Positions 51,488 through 59,850 of a stretch of 64,000 nucleotides of DNA are shown piece after piece. Each line of letters opens with the position of its first letter. Position 1 is the first letter of the stretch. The translations under genes and the position numbers were made by a program. Under the pieces are notes generated by a model. It was given only the letters and a program-made list of their open reading frames with translations, had not been told where the DNA came from and made no database searches. Source of the DNA: Gemmobacter sp034519525 (GTDB taxonomy: Bacteria > Pseudomonadota > Alphaproteobacteria > Rhodobacterales > Rhodobacteraceae); NCBI GenBank assembly GCA_034519525.1, contig JAXHOJ010000022.1:1-64000 (forward strand), given 5' to 3'.

Positions 51488-52843
51488 TCAGCGGCGGGTG
51501 GGCGCCTTGGCGGGCCGCTTGCGGCCGCGCAGCTGCGATTTTTCGATCAGCCCTTCGTATTGATGCGCCAACAGATGCGACTGCACCTGGTTGATCGTAT
51601 CCATGGTGACAGACACCACGATCAGCACGGAAGTCCCACCAAAGTAGAAGGGAATCGCCAGCTGGCTGCGGAGGATTTCCGGCAGCAGGCAGATCACGGC
51701 CAGATAGCCCGCGCCCAGCACCAGAATCCGGTTCACCACATATTCCAGATATTCTTCGGTCTTCTTGCCGGGGCGGATGCCAGGCACAAAACCGCTCTGG
51801 TTTTTCAGGTTGTCGGCGACATCATCCACTTTGAACGACACGTTAAACGTGTAGAAATAGGCGAAGAACACGATCATTGCCGTGAAGAACAGCAGGTACA
51901 GCGGCTGCCCCGGCCCGAAATAGGCCAGAATGGTCGACATGACCGGACCGGTTTCCGTATGCGAAAACGTGGCGATCGTGGTCGGCAGCAGCAGCAGCGA
52001 CGAGGCAAAGATGGCCGGAATCACGCCTGCCGGGTTCACCTTCACCGGCAGATGCGACGATCCGCCATCATAGATCTTCATCCCGACCTGACGCCGGGGA
52101 TACTGGATATGGATCTTGCGCAAGGCGCGTTCCATGAACACCACAGCGGCAATCACGACGATCACCATCACCATCACGCCCACGATCACGGCGGGCGAAA
52201 TCGCCCCCGAACGGCCCTGGCTGAAGAACTGCGCCAGTGCTGCCGGAATTTCAGCCACGATCCCCACGAAGATGATCAGAGAAATGCCGTTGCCGATGCC
52301 ACGTGCGGTGATCTGCTCGCCCAGCCACATCAGGAACATCGTGCCGCCAACCAGCGTGATGACCACACCGGCCCGGAAGAACATGCCCGGTTCATGGGCC
52401 AGATCGCCGGCCTCCAGGCTCAGCGCGATACCCCAGGCCTGAAACAGCGCCAGCGCCACGGTGCCGTAGCGCGTGTACTGGTTCATCTTCTTGCGGCCCT
52501 GCTCGCCCTCTTTCTTCAGCTGCTCCAGCTGGGGCACCATGGCCCCCAGAAGCTGCACGATGATCGAGGCCGAGATATAGGGCATGATGCCCAGGGCAAA
52601 GATACCCATCCGGCTGATCGCGCCGCCGGTGAACATGTTCAGAATACCGCCCAGACCGGCCGACACATCCGACATGAATTCGCGCAGCGCCCCGCCATCA
52701 ATCCCGGGAACGGGAATGTAGGTGCCAAGGCGATAGACGATCAACAGGCCGATCGTGAAGAAGATGCGTTGGCGAAGGTCAGAGGCCTTGCCCAAGGCGC
52801 CCCAGCTCAGGTTCGCCGCCATTTGCTCTGCAGCAGATGCCAT
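51488..52843 (-). CDS. secY: Protein translocase subunit SecY
   Basis: A 451-residue ten-helix SecY. Start at 52843 (MASAAEQMAANLSWGALGKASDLRQRIFFTIGLLIVYRLGTYIPVPGI) preceded by AAAGAGC; an ATG five codons earlier is possible. Later landmarks: GIFALGIMPYISASIIVQLL, VNPAGVIPAIFASSLLLLP, and the cytoplasmic loop FVPGIRPGKKTEEYLEYVV. The protein-conducting channel of the Sec pathway. Confidence 0.96.
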   Translation of the reverse strand: MASAAEQMAANLSWGALGKASDLRQRIFFTIGLLIVYRLGTYIPVPGIDGGALREFMSDVSAGLGGILNMFTGGAISRMGIFALGIMPYISASIIVQLLGAMVPQLEQLKKEGEQGRKKMNQYTRYGTVALALFQAWGIALSLEAGDLAHEPGMFFRAGVVITLVGGTMFLMWLGEQITARGIGNGISLIIFVGIVAEIPAALAQFFSQGRSGAISPAVIVGVMVMVIVVIAAVVFMERALRKIHIQYPRRQVGMKIYDGGSSHLPVKVNPAGVIPAIFASSLLLLPTTIATFSHTETGPVMSTILAYFGPGQPLYLLFFTAMIVFFAYFYTFNVSFKVDDVADNLKNQSGFVPGIRPGKKTEEYLEYVVNRILVLGAGYLAVICLLPEILRSQLAIPFYFGGTSVLIVVSVTMDTINQVQSHLLAHQYEGLIEKSQLRGRKRPAKAPTRR

Positions 52844-52862
52844 GCCCAGCTCTTTCATGAGA

Positions 52863-52936
52863 GCGCCGCCGAACCGGGCTTTCCGGTCGGCGGCGCGGGA
52901 AAACTTGTGCCTGATGTAGGCGGTCTTGCGACCGCC
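52863..52936 (-). promoter_or_regulatory. Two hairpins between rplO and secY
   Basis: GGCGGTC-TTGC-GACCGCC (52919-52936) and, next to the secY start, GCGCCGCCG (52863-52871) with CGGCGGCGC (52888-52896) extended by ACCGG/CCGGT. Neither has a T-run. The second ends about 20 bases before the secY start and may influence its translation. Confidence 0.5.
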
Positions 52937-52945
52937 GACAACACC

Positions 52946-53421
52946 TTATTCGCCGCGCGCAGCATCTTGGTCAGCGTCAGCGCGCCACCGGCCTTGGCCA
53001 CAGCCTCGACAGCAGCAGCCGAAGCGCCGGTCACCTTCAGGGTGACTTTCGAGGTGATCTCGCCCTTGTTCAGGATGCGGATACCGTCACGCTTGTGGTT
53101 GGTCAGACCAGCGGCCACCAGCATGTCTTCGGTGATCTCGGCAGAGATATCCAGCTTGCCCGCGGCAATGAATTTCTCGATCAGGCCGAGGTTGACCACC
53201 GCATATTCCTTGGCATTCGGCTTGGTAAAGCCGCGCTTCGGCAGGCGGCGGTACAGCGGCATCTGGCCGCCCTCGTAACCACCCAGAGCCACGCCCGAAC
53301 GCGATTTCTGGCCCTTGATACCACGGCCAGCGGTCTTGCCCTTGCCCGAACCCGGACCGCGCGCAACGCGCTTCTGCTTCTTGGCGGCGCCTGCGTTGTC
53401 GGAAAGTTCATGAAGCTTCAT
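52946..53421 (-). CDS. rplO: 50S ribosomal protein uL15, frameshifted near 52966
   Basis: MKLHELSDNAGAAKKQKRVARGPGSGKGKTAGRGIKGQKSRSGV with GGQMPLYRRLPKRGFT identifies L15. The read frame misses the normal end and runs on into secY. Adding one base at the TT after 52965 (one G on the coding strand) changes LTLTKMLRAANK to LTLTKDAARGE and a stop at 52946; 158 residues, normal length. GGAGATAGCGAC precedes ATG 53421. An essential gene, so an error is the likely explanation. Confidence 0.95.
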
Positions 53422-53528
53422 GTCGCTATCTCCTTGGCCGGAACTGCCCCGCCAGCGACGGATTGGGGCAAACACGGCATTTTTGCTTGTTACAGGAACC
53501 TCCAGCGATTCCGTGGGTGCCTATTAAA

Positions 53529-53564
53529 TGGGAAAGGCGCGCGGTTCAACCCGCGCGCCTCCCC
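53529..53564 (-). terminator. Terminator-like hairpin between rpmD and rplO
   Basis: Minus strand AGGCGCGCGG, six-base loop, CCGCGCGCCT, then TTCCCATTT. A perfect 10-bp GC stem (53535-53560) in the 181-bp gap, which is unusually long for this part of the spc operon. Confidence 0.6.
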
Positions 53565-53602
53565 TATTGCATGTTCATGGCGCGCCAAGGCACGCCACGA
53601 AA

Positions 53603-53797
53603 TCAGCCGCGCTCTTCGATGATCTTCACAAGATGCGAGATCTTGTTGACCATGCCGCGAACCGAAGGAGTATCTTCCAGCTCACGGGTGCGGTTCATCT
53701 TGTTCAGGCCCAGACCTTTCAGGGTCGCGGTCTGAATGGCCGGGCGGCGGGCGGCCGAAGCCACCTGCTGCACGACGATGGTTTTCTTTGCGGTCAT
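53603..53797 (-). CDS. rpmD: 50S ribosomal protein uL30
   Basis: A 64-residue L30: TIVVQQVASAARRPAIQTATLKGLGLNKMNRTRELEDTPSVRGMVNKISHLVKIIEE. Two bases after rpsE; last gene of its segment before a terminator-like hairpin. Confidence 0.96.
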   Translation of the reverse strand: MTAKKTIVVQQVASAARRPAIQTATLKGLGLNKMNRTRELEDTPSVRGMVNKISHLVKIIEERG

Positions 53798-53799
53798 GA

Positions 53800-54375
53800 T
53801 CAGGCCTCCACTGCTTCAGCTTCGGGCTTTTTCAGGATCTCGGCAACTTTCTTGCCGCGACGCTGTGCGATCTGACGGGGCGAGCTTTCGTGCTTCAGAC
53901 CGTCGATGGTTGCACGGATCATGTTGTAGGGGTTCTGCGAGCCCATGGACTTCGCAACAACGTCCTGCACACCCAGCATCTCGAACACGGCGCGCATCGG
54001 GCCACCGGCGATGATGCCGGTACCTGCAACGGCCGCACGCATCACAACCTTGCCGGCGCCGTGGCGGCCTTCCATGTCGTGGTGCAGGGTCCGGGCGTCC
54101 TTCAGCGGCACGCGGACGAGCGAGCGCTTGGCCTGCTCGGTCGCCTTGCGGATCGCTTCCGGCACTTCTTTTGCCTTGCCCTTGCCGAAGCCGACGCGAC
54201 CACGCTGGTCACCGACCACGACCAGAGCTGCAAAGCCGAAGCGCTTGCCACCCTTTACGGTTTTCGAAACCCGGTTGATCGCCACCAGACGGTCAGCGAA
54301 TTCGGGCGTTTCTTCCCGAGCGTCGCTGCGACGGTCATCACGGCGGCCTTCCCGGCGGTTTTCACGTTCTGCCAT
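53800..54375 (-). CDS. rpsE: 30S ribosomal protein uS5
   Basis: A 191-residue S5: LVAINRVSKTVKGGKRFGFAALVVVGDQRGRVGFGKGKAKEVPEAIRKATEQAK and GIIAGGPMRAVFEMLGVQDVVAKSMGSQNPYNMIRATIDGL. The Arg/Asp/Glu-rich N-terminal extension is typical of alphaproteobacteria. Confidence 0.97.
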   Translation of the reverse strand: MAERENRREGRRDDRRSDAREETPEFADRLVAINRVSKTVKGGKRFGFAALVVVGDQRGRVGFGKGKAKEVPEAIRKATEQAKRSLVRVPLKDARTLHHDMEGRHGAGKVVMRAAVAGTGIIAGGPMRAVFEMLGVQDVVAKSMGSQNPYNMIRATIDGLKHESSPRQIAQRRGKKVAEILKKPEAEAVEA

Positions 54376-54386
54376 GTTTCAACTCC

Positions 54387-54746
54387 TCAGAACTTCAGGC
54401 CGCCTTCACGGGCAGCATCGGCCAGAGCCTTGATCTTCCCGTGAAAGAGGAAACCACCGCGATCGAAGTAGCATTCTTCGATACCGGCCGCTTTGGCGCG
54501 TTCGGCAATCGTGGAACCCACCTTGGCGGCGGCCTCCACATTGTTCTTGCCGACGAAGCCCAGCTCTTTCTCCAAGGTGGAGGCAGCAGCCAGGGTCACG
54601 CCATTGACGTCGTCGATCAGCTGGACGCTGATGTTCTTGCTGGAGCGGTGCACCGACAGCCGCAGACGACCGTTGGCAACCGCTTTCAGTTTGTTCCGGA
54701 CGCGCAGCCGACGCTTGAGGAACAGATCTCTCTTGTTGTTCGCCAT
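54387..54746 (-). CDS. rplR: 50S ribosomal protein uL18
   Basis: A 119-residue L18: FLKRRLRVRNKLKAVANGRLRLSVHRSSKNISVQLIDD, and RAKAAGIEECYFDRGGFLFHGKIKALADAAREGGLKF. Binds 5S rRNA. Eleven bp after rplF. Confidence 0.97.
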   Translation of the reverse strand: MANNKRDLFLKRRLRVRNKLKAVANGRLRLSVHRSSKNISVQLIDDVNGVTLAAASTLEKELGFVGKNNVEAAAKVGSTIAERAKAAGIEECYFDRGGFLFHGKIKALADAAREGGLKF

Positions 54747-54757
54747 CTTCGCTGTCC

Positions 54758-55291
54758 TTACTTCTTCTTGCCTTCCTTGCGGAAGATGAATTCACCCTTG
54801 TACCGGATGCCTTTGCCTTTGTAGGGCTCGGGGCGCTTCCAGTCGCGGATGTTCGCAGCAACCTGACCAACGAGCTGTTGGTCGATGCCTTCCACAACGA
54901 TTTCAGTCTGCTTCGGGGTCACGATGGTGACGCCCTGCGGCACTTCGAAGTTCACTTCATGCGAATAGCCGAGCGACAGCTTCAGAACGTTGCCAGCCAT
55001 CTGGGCGCGGTAACCCACACCCTGGATTTCAAGCTCTTTCTTGAAGCCGGTCGTCACGCCGGTGACCAGGTTTTCGACCATGGACCGCACCATACCCCAT
55101 TGCTGACGGGCACGTTTGGACGTGCCGCGCGGGGTGACCTTCACCGAACCCTCTTCGAGGGCCAGGGTGACGTCATCAGTTGCGGTGAAGGAGCGGGCGC
55201 CTTTCGGGCCCTTCACTTCAACGGTCTGGCCCTTGACCTCAGCGGTCACGCCTTGCGGCAGGCCGACGGGTTTTTTGCCGATACGAGACAT
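54758..55291 (-). CDS. rplF: 50S ribosomal protein uL6
   Basis: A 177-residue L6: MSRIGKKPVGLPQGVTAEVKGQTVEVKGPKG, RTSKRARQQWGMVRSMVENLVTGVTTGF-like core and the C-terminal VGQVAANIRDWKRPEPYKGKGIRYKGEFIFRKEGKKK. Intact. Confidence 0.97.
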   Translation of the reverse strand: MSRIGKKPVGLPQGVTAEVKGQTVEVKGPKGARSFTATDDVTLALEEGSVKVTPRGTSKRARQQWGMVRSMVENLVTGVTTGFKKELEIQGVGYRAQMAGNVLKLSLGYSHEVNFEVPQGVTIVTPKQTEIVVEGIDQQLVGQVAANIRDWKRPEPYKGKGIRYKGEFIFRKEGKKK

Positions 55292-55301
55292 TCAACCCTC
55301 C

Positions 55302-55700
55302 TTAGAACACGGTGCAGAGCACTTCACCGCCAACATTGGCGGATCGTGCTGCTGCATCGGACATGACGCCTTTCGGCGTGGAGACGATGGAAACGCCAAG
55401 ACCGTTACGCACCGACGGGATTTCCTTCACGCCCATATAGACGCGGCGGCCCGGCTTCGAGACGCGCTTCAGCTCGCGGATGACAGGCTCGCCTTCGAAG
55501 TATTTCAGCGAAATCAGCAGCTCACCCTGACCATTTTCGGTCGAAGCGCGCTCGTATCCGCGGATATAGCCTTCGTCAGCCAGCACATCGAGAACCCAGG
55601 CGCGCAGTTTGGACGCCGGGGTGGAAACGGTCGATTTGCCACGCATCTGCGCATTGCGGATGCGGGTCAGCATATCGCCGAGAGGATCGTTCACAGACAT
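55302..55700 (-). CDS. rpsH: 30S ribosomal protein uS8
   Basis: A 132-residue S8: MSVNDPLGDMLTRIRNAQMRGKSTVSTPASKLRAWVLDVLADEGYI and the ending GLGVSIVSTPKGVMSDAAARSANVGGEVLCTVF. In other bacteria S8 is the translational repressor of the spc operon. Confidence 0.97.
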   Translation of the reverse strand: MSVNDPLGDMLTRIRNAQMRGKSTVSTPASKLRAWVLDVLADEGYIRGYERASTENGQGELLISLKYFEGEPVIRELKRVSKPGRRVYMGVKEIPSVRNGLGVSIVSTPKGVMSDAAARSANVGGEVLCTVF

Positions 55701-55712
55701 CTACGTTCCTCC

Positions 55713-56018
55713 TTACCAGCTCGACTTCACCATGCCGGGGATCTGACCAAACGAGGCCAGTTCACGCAGCATGATCCGCGACAGCTTCAGCTTACGGTAA
55801 TAAGCATGGGGACGGCCCGTCAGCTGGCAGCGGTTGTGCAGCCGGGTGGCGGACGAATTGCGGGGCAGTTCCGCCAGTTTCTGAGCAGCCTTGAAGCGCT
55901 CGGCAACCGGAAGGTCCTGATTGGAGATGATCTCTTTGAGAGAAGCGCGCTTGGCGGCGTAGACGTCCACCAGGTGCTGACGCTTTTTCTCGCGTTCGAT
56001 CATGGATTTTTTGGCCAT
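55713..56018 (-). CDS. rpsN: 30S ribosomal protein uS14
   Basis: A 101-residue zinc-free S14: MAKKSMIEREKKRQHLVDVYAAKRASLKEII and RNSSATRLHNRCQLTGRPHAYYRKLKLSRIMLRELASFGQIPGMVKSSW. Of the long (C-minus) type usual in proteobacteria. Confidence 0.97.
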   Translation of the reverse strand: MAKKSMIEREKKRQHLVDVYAAKRASLKEIISNQDLPVAERFKAAQKLAELPRNSSATRLHNRCQLTGRPHAYYRKLKLSRIMLRELASFGQIPGMVKSSW

Positions 56019-56037
56019 AATGTCTTTCCTCGCGCGA

Positions 56038-56598
56038 TCAGCTGGAGAACGGCATGTTGAAGTGCTTCAGCAGCGACTTCGCTTCGGCGTCCGTCTTGGC
56101 GTTGGTGCAGATGATGATATCCATGCCCAGAACGTCGTCGATCTTGTCGAAGTCGATCTCGGGGAACACGATCTGTTCCTTGAGCCCCATGGCATAGTTG
56201 CCACGGCCATCGAACGAGGTGCCCTTGACGCCGCGGAAGTCGCGGACGCGCGGCAGGGCCACGTTCACCAGACGGTCGAGGAATTCATACATGCGGTCGC
56301 CCCGGAGGGTAACCTTGCAGCCGAGCGGCATTTCTTCACGCACGCGGAAGCCGGCGATCGACTTCTTGGCATAGGTGATGATGGCCTTCTGACCCGCGAT
56401 GGCCGTCATCTGCTCTGCAGCAGCCTTGACCTTTTTGGTGTCTTTCACGGCTTCGCCGACGCCCATGTTGATCACGATCTTGTCCAGACGCGGGATCTGC
56501 ATGTCGTTCGTATAGCCGAACTCTTCTTTCATCGCCGCGCGGATCTTGGCCTTGAATTCGGCCTTCAGACGCGGGGTATAGGTCGCAGCATCAAGCAT
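56038..56598 (-). CDS. rplE: 50S ribosomal protein uL5
   Basis: A 186-residue L5: RLKAEFKAKIRAAMKEEFGYTNDMQIPRLDKIVINMGVGEA, and YAMGLKEQIVFPEIDFDKIDDVLGMDIIICTNAKTDAEAKSLLKHFNMPF. Its ATG overlaps the rplX stop by one base (TGATG). Confidence 0.97.
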   Translation of the reverse strand: MLDAATYTPRLKAEFKAKIRAAMKEEFGYTNDMQIPRLDKIVINMGVGEAVKDTKKVKAAAEQMTAIAGQKAIITYAKKSIAGFRVREEMPLGCKVTLRGDRMYEFLDRLVNVALPRVRDFRGVKGTSFDGRGNYAMGLKEQIVFPEIDFDKIDDVLGMDIIICTNAKTDAEAKSLLKHFNMPFSS

Positions 56599-56903
56599 CA
56601 GATCACATCCCCCGTGGTCTTGGCGAAGCGCACTTTCACACCGTCTTCAAAACGGAAGCCGACGCGGGTGGGCTTGCCATCCTTGTCAACGATCGCGAGA
56701 TTCGACAGGTCGATCGGCATCGCTTTTGCGATCCGGCCACCCTGCGTGCCCTGCGACTGCTTGGTGTGGCGAATGGCGATGTTCACGCCTTCCACAACGG
56801 CTTTGTTGGCCGAAGGGTTCACCGAGGCGATTTCGCCCTGCTTGCCCTTGTCCTTGCCGGTCAGAACGACAACCTTGTCGCCTTTTTTCAACTTCGCAGC
56901 CAT
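56598..56903 (-). CDS. rplX: 50S ribosomal protein uL24
   Basis: A 101-residue L24: KLKKGDKVVVLTGKDKGKQGEIASVNPSANKAVVEGVNIAIRHTKQSQGTQGGRI. One of the first proteins bound in 50S assembly. Overlaps both rplN and rplE by one base. Confidence 0.97.
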   Translation of the reverse strand: MAAKLKKGDKVVVLTGKDKGKQGEIASVNPSANKAVVEGVNIAIRHTKQSQGTQGGRIAKAMPIDLSNLAIVDKDGKPTRVGFRFEDGVKVRFAKTTGDVI

Positions 56904-57271
56904 CAGAGCACCTCCGGCGCCAGCGAGATGATCTTCATGAAGTTCTTCGCACGCAGTTCACGCACGACCGGCCCGAAGATACGGGTGCCAACCGGTTCGC
57001 CCTGATTGTTCAGGATGACGGCGGCGTTACGGTCGAAACGAATGGAGGTGCCGTCTTCACGACGCACTTCCTTTGCGGTGCGAACGACAACGGCTTTGCG
57101 CACGTCGCCCTTCTTCACACGGCCCTTCGGAATCGCCTCCTTGACCGACACCACGATGATGTCGCCCACGGATGCGTAGCGGCGGTGCGAACCGCCCAGA
57201 ACCTTGATGCACTGAACTCGGCGAGCGCCAGAGTTATCAGCAACATCCAGATTGGTCTGCATCTGGATCAT
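56903..57271 (-). CDS. rplN: 50S ribosomal protein uL14
   Basis: A 122-residue L14: MIQMQTNLDVADNSGARRVQCIKVLGGSHRRYASVGDIIVVSVKEAIPKGRVKKGDV and ending VRELRAKNFMKIISLAPEVL. The 79-bp gap from rpsQ contains a TCGTTCA/TGAACGA dyad. Confidence 0.98.
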   Translation of the reverse strand: MIQMQTNLDVADNSGARRVQCIKVLGGSHRRYASVGDIIVVSVKEAIPKGRVKKGDVRKAVVVRTAKEVRREDGTSIRFDRNAAVILNNQGEPVGTRIFGPVVRELRAKNFMKIISLAPEVL

Positions 57272-57350
57272 TTGGTTTCTCCCGACCTTTGGTTCCGCTA
57301 ATCCGTCACGGTCCCAGGGTTTCGTTCAAGGCTGAACGATGGGCCGAAGC

Positions 57351-57585
57351 TTACGCCTCGACTACCACCGTCCAACGTTTGGTCTTCGAGATGGGCGCGC
57401 ACTCTTCGGATGCGAACAGTGTCACCAATCTTGAATTTGTTTTCCGCATCGTGAGCGCGATATTTCTTCGACTTACGAACGGTTTTTTGCAGCAGCGGGT
57501 GCTTGAAACGGCGCTCGACGAGAACGGTGATGGTCTGCTCGTTCTTGTCCGAGGTGACGACACCCTGCAGGATACGCTTCGGCAT
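57351..57585 (-). CDS. rpsQ: 30S ribosomal protein uS17, frameshifted at 57405-57406
   Basis: MPKRILQGVVTSDKNEQTITVLVERRFKHPLLQKTVRKSKKYRAHDAENKFKIGDTVRIR is S17. The frame then turns to nonsense and would end at 57298. Removing one T at 57405-57406 gives ECAPISKTKRWTVVVEA and a stop at 57351, the standard S17 ending; 77 residues. AGGAGAAGACCC precedes the ATG. An essential small-subunit protein, so a sequence error is likely. Confidence 0.95.
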
Positions 57586-57596
57586 GGGTCTTCTCC

Positions 57597-57824
57597 TCAG
57601 TTCGCCGCCGCTTCAGCGGCTTTCTGGTTCAGCACCGTCATGATGCGCGCCACGTCCTTGCGGACAGCGCGCATGCGGGCGGTGTTTTCAAGCTGGCCGG
57701 TCGCTTGCTGGAAGCGCAGGTTGAACGCTTCCTTTTTCAGCGCCACGAGCTGCTCACGGAGCTGCTCAGGCGTCTTGGCCTTGAATTCGTTGGCGGTCAT
57801 GCGCCTTCTTCCTTTTTCAATCAC
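57597..57824 (-). CDS. rpmC: 50S ribosomal protein uL29
   Basis: A 75-residue protein containing the L29 core KTPEQLREQLVALKKEAFNLRFQQATGQLENTARMRAVRKDVARIMTVLNQK. The start may be internal: ATGACCGCCAACGAATTC at 57800 has GGAAGAAGGCGC upstream and fits the usual 67-residue length better than 57824. Separated from rplP by 220 bp and a hairpin. Confidence 0.95.
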   Translation of the reverse strand: MIEKGRRRMTANEFKAKTPEQLREQLVALKKEAFNLRFQQATGQLENTARMRAVRKDVARIMTVLNQKAAEAAAN

Positions 57825-57975
57825 CAGAGGGCCCCTGCTCGTTCGGCAAGGTCACCTTGAACCTGGTGGATCAATGATAAGCCAGCGAATCCCGGTCACC
57901 CGGAATCCGCAGGATGCGTTCCATTACAGGAGGGCACCCCCCGGGGCAAGGAAAACTTTGCCAGACCCGGAAATG

Positions 57976-58007
57976 GCAAGGCCCCGCCGATATCGACGGG
58001 GCCTTGC
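57976..58007. terminator. Terminator-like hairpin between rplP and rpmC
   Basis: GCAAGGCCCCG (57976-57986) and CGGGGCCTTGC (57997-58007) with a further CGAT/ATCG inside. On the coding (minus) strand it is followed by CATTTCC, on the plus strand by TTTTCTG. The 220-bp gap holds no gene; rpmC may be read from its own promoter. Confidence 0.6.
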
Positions 58008-58044
58008 TTTTCTGTCGGTTATCCCTGCGGCCAGGCCGCGAGGA

Positions 58045-58458
58045 TCACCAGTCTTCGCGCTGGACCACGCGGGTGGTGACCGGAAGCTTCATCGCACCAA
58101 GGCGCAGGGCCTCGCGTGCAATGGTTTCCGCCACGCCGTCGATCTCGAACATGATCCGGCCGGGCTTGACCTTGCAGGCCCAGAAATCCACCGAACCCTT
58201 ACCTTTACCCATACGGACTTCGGTCGGCTTCGAGGTAACCGGAACATCCGGGAAAATCCGGATCCAGACACGGCCCTGACGCTTCATGTGACGGGTGATC
58301 GCACGACGCGCAGCTTCGATCTGGCGCGCGGTCACACGCTCCGGCTCGGTTGCCTTCAGGCCGAAGGTGCCGAAGTTCAGCGCAAAGCCGCCCTTCGATT
58401 CACCGTGGATACGGCCCTTGTGCTGTTTGCGGAACTTTGTCCGTTTCGGTTGCAGCAT
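58045..58458 (-). CDS. rplP: 50S ribosomal protein uL16
   Basis: A 137-residue L16: MLQPKRTKFRKQHKGRIHGESKGG, RQIEAARRAITRHMKRQGRVWIRIFPDVPVTSKPTEVRMGKGKGSVDFWACKVKPGRIMFEIDGV. Near the peptidyl-transferase centre. Last gene before the hairpin gap. Confidence 0.98.
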   Translation of the reverse strand: MLQPKRTKFRKQHKGRIHGESKGGFALNFGTFGLKATEPERVTARQIEAARRAITRHMKRQGRVWIRIFPDVPVTSKPTEVRMGKGKGSVDFWACKVKPGRIMFEIDGVAETIAREALRLGAMKLPVTTRVVQREDW

Positions 58459-58472
58459 TTCTCTCTACTCCC

Positions 58473-59183
58473 TTAGGCGCGTTCGCGCTCGCGGCGTTGC
58501 GGCCGCGGAGACGGAGTTTCTTCCGACAGACGACGATCATGTGCCTGCGGATCATGCTCAAGGATCTCGCCCTTGAAGATCCAGACCTTCACCCCGATGA
58601 TCCCGTAGGGGGTCTTGGCTTCGGACAGCGCATAGTCGATGTCGGCACGAAGGGTGTGCAGCGGCACACGGCCTTCACGGTACCATTCGGTCCGTGCGAT
58701 CTCGGCACCGCCAAGACGACCAGCCACGTTCACCCGGATGCCCAGGCCGCCCAGACGCATGGCGTTCTGCACGCCACGCTTCATGGCACGACGGAAGGAA
58801 ACCCGGCGTTCCATCTGCTGTGCGATCGATTCGGCCACCAGCTGCGCGTCGAGTTCCGGCTTGCGGACTTCGACGATGTTCAGGTGCAGTTCCGAGGCGG
58901 TGAACCGGGTCAGCTTCTTGCGAAGCCCTTCGATATCCGCACCCTTCTTGCCGATGATCACGCCCGGACGTGCAGTGTGGATGGTCACACGGCACTTCTT
59001 GTGCGGACGCTCGATGATCACGCGGGAAACGCCGGCCTGCTTGCACTCTTCATGAATGAATTCGCGCATTTTCAGGTCTTCGAGCAGCAGGTTGCCGTAA
59101 TCTTTCGAATCGGCATACCAGCGGCTGTCCCAGGTGCGGTTGACCTGGAGACGCATACCGATGGGGTTAACCTTCTGTCCCAT
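58473..59183 (-). CDS. rpsC: 30S ribosomal protein uS3
   Basis: A 236-residue S3: MGQKVNPIGMRLQVNRTWDSRWYADSKDYGNLLLEDLKMREFI, KH domain with GVIIGKKGADIEGLRKKL, and the C-terminal KTPYGIIGVKVWIFKGEILEHDP. The start at 59183 overlaps the rplV stop as TAATG; a 40-codon longer frame lies inside rplV and is rejected. Confidence 0.98.
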   Translation of the reverse strand: MGQKVNPIGMRLQVNRTWDSRWYADSKDYGNLLLEDLKMREFIHEECKQAGVSRVIIERPHKKCRVTIHTARPGVIIGKKGADIEGLRKKLTRFTASELHLNIVEVRKPELDAQLVAESIAQQMERRVSFRRAMKRGVQNAMRLGGLGIRVNVAGRLGGAEIARTEWYREGRVPLHTLRADIDYALSEAKTPYGIIGVKVWIFKGEILEHDPQAHDRRLSEETPSPRPQRRERERA

Positions 59184-59563
59184 TACGCAGTCTCCCCTTT
59201 CTGACGCACCTTGATGGTGATTTCCGAGAACGGCTTCATGATCTTGCCGAACCGGCCACGCGCACGCGGACGGCCACGCTTCATCACCAGGTTCTTGCCG
59301 CAATAGGCTTCGGCAACCACCAGCTCGTCAACGTCGAGACCATGGTTGTTTTCAGCATTGGCAATAGCCGACTGCAGGCACTTCAGCACGTCTTGCGCGA
59401 TCCGCTTTTTCGAGAAGGTGAGATCGGCAATAGCCTTGTCCACCTTCTTGCCGCGGATCAGGCCGGCGACGAGATTGAGCTTCTGCGGCGAGGTCCGAAG
59501 CATCTTCGCCTTGGCGAAAGCCTCGTTCTCTGCCACGCGGCGCGGATTCTTTTCCTTACCCAT
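59183..59563 (-). CDS. rplV: 50S ribosomal protein uL22
   Basis: A 126-residue L22: AFAKAKMLRTSPQKLNLVAGLIRGKKVDKAIADLTFSKKRIAQDVLKCLQSAIANAENNHGLD and KRGRPRARGRFGKIMKPFSEITIKV, the exit-tunnel loop. Overlaps rpsC by one base. Confidence 0.98.
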   Translation of the reverse strand: MGKEKNPRRVAENEAFAKAKMLRTSPQKLNLVAGLIRGKKVDKAIADLTFSKKRIAQDVLKCLQSAIANAENNHGLDVDELVVAEAYCGKNLVMKRGRPRARGRFGKIMKPFSEITIKVRQKGETA

Positions 59564-59568
59564 GGCGA

Positions 59569-59847
59569 TTACTTCCTCTTGGCTTTCTTGTCGGCGGCAT
59601 GACCATAGTAGGTCCGGGTCGGCGAATACTCACCGAACTTCTGGCCGATCATTTCTTCGGTCACATTCACCGGGATGTGCTTCTTGCCGTTGTAGACGGC
59701 GAAGGTCAGCCCGACGAACTGCGGCAGGATCGTGGAGCGGCGCGACCAGATCTTGATCACTTCACTTTTACCCGAGTCGCGCGCTTTCTCTGCTTTTTTC
59801 AGCACATAAGCGTCAACAAAGGGGCCCTTCCAAATAGAACGTGACAT
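59569..59847 (-). CDS. rpsS: 30S ribosomal protein uS19
   Basis: A 92-residue S19: MSRSIWKGPFVDAYVLKKAEKARDSGKSEVIKIWSRRSTILPQFVGLTFAVYNGKKHIPVNVTEEMIGQKFGEYSPTRTYYGHAADKKAKRK. Three bp after rplB. Confidence 0.98.
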   Translation of the reverse strand: MSRSIWKGPFVDAYVLKKAEKARDSGKSEVIKIWSRRSTILPQFVGLTFAVYNGKKHIPVNVTEEMIGQKFGEYSPTRTYYGHAADKKAKRK

Positions 59848-59850
59848 GGA

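Noticed and set aside
59183..59303. N-terminal extension of S3
   Set aside because: Lies wholly within rplV, and S3 homology begins exactly at the ATG at 59183.
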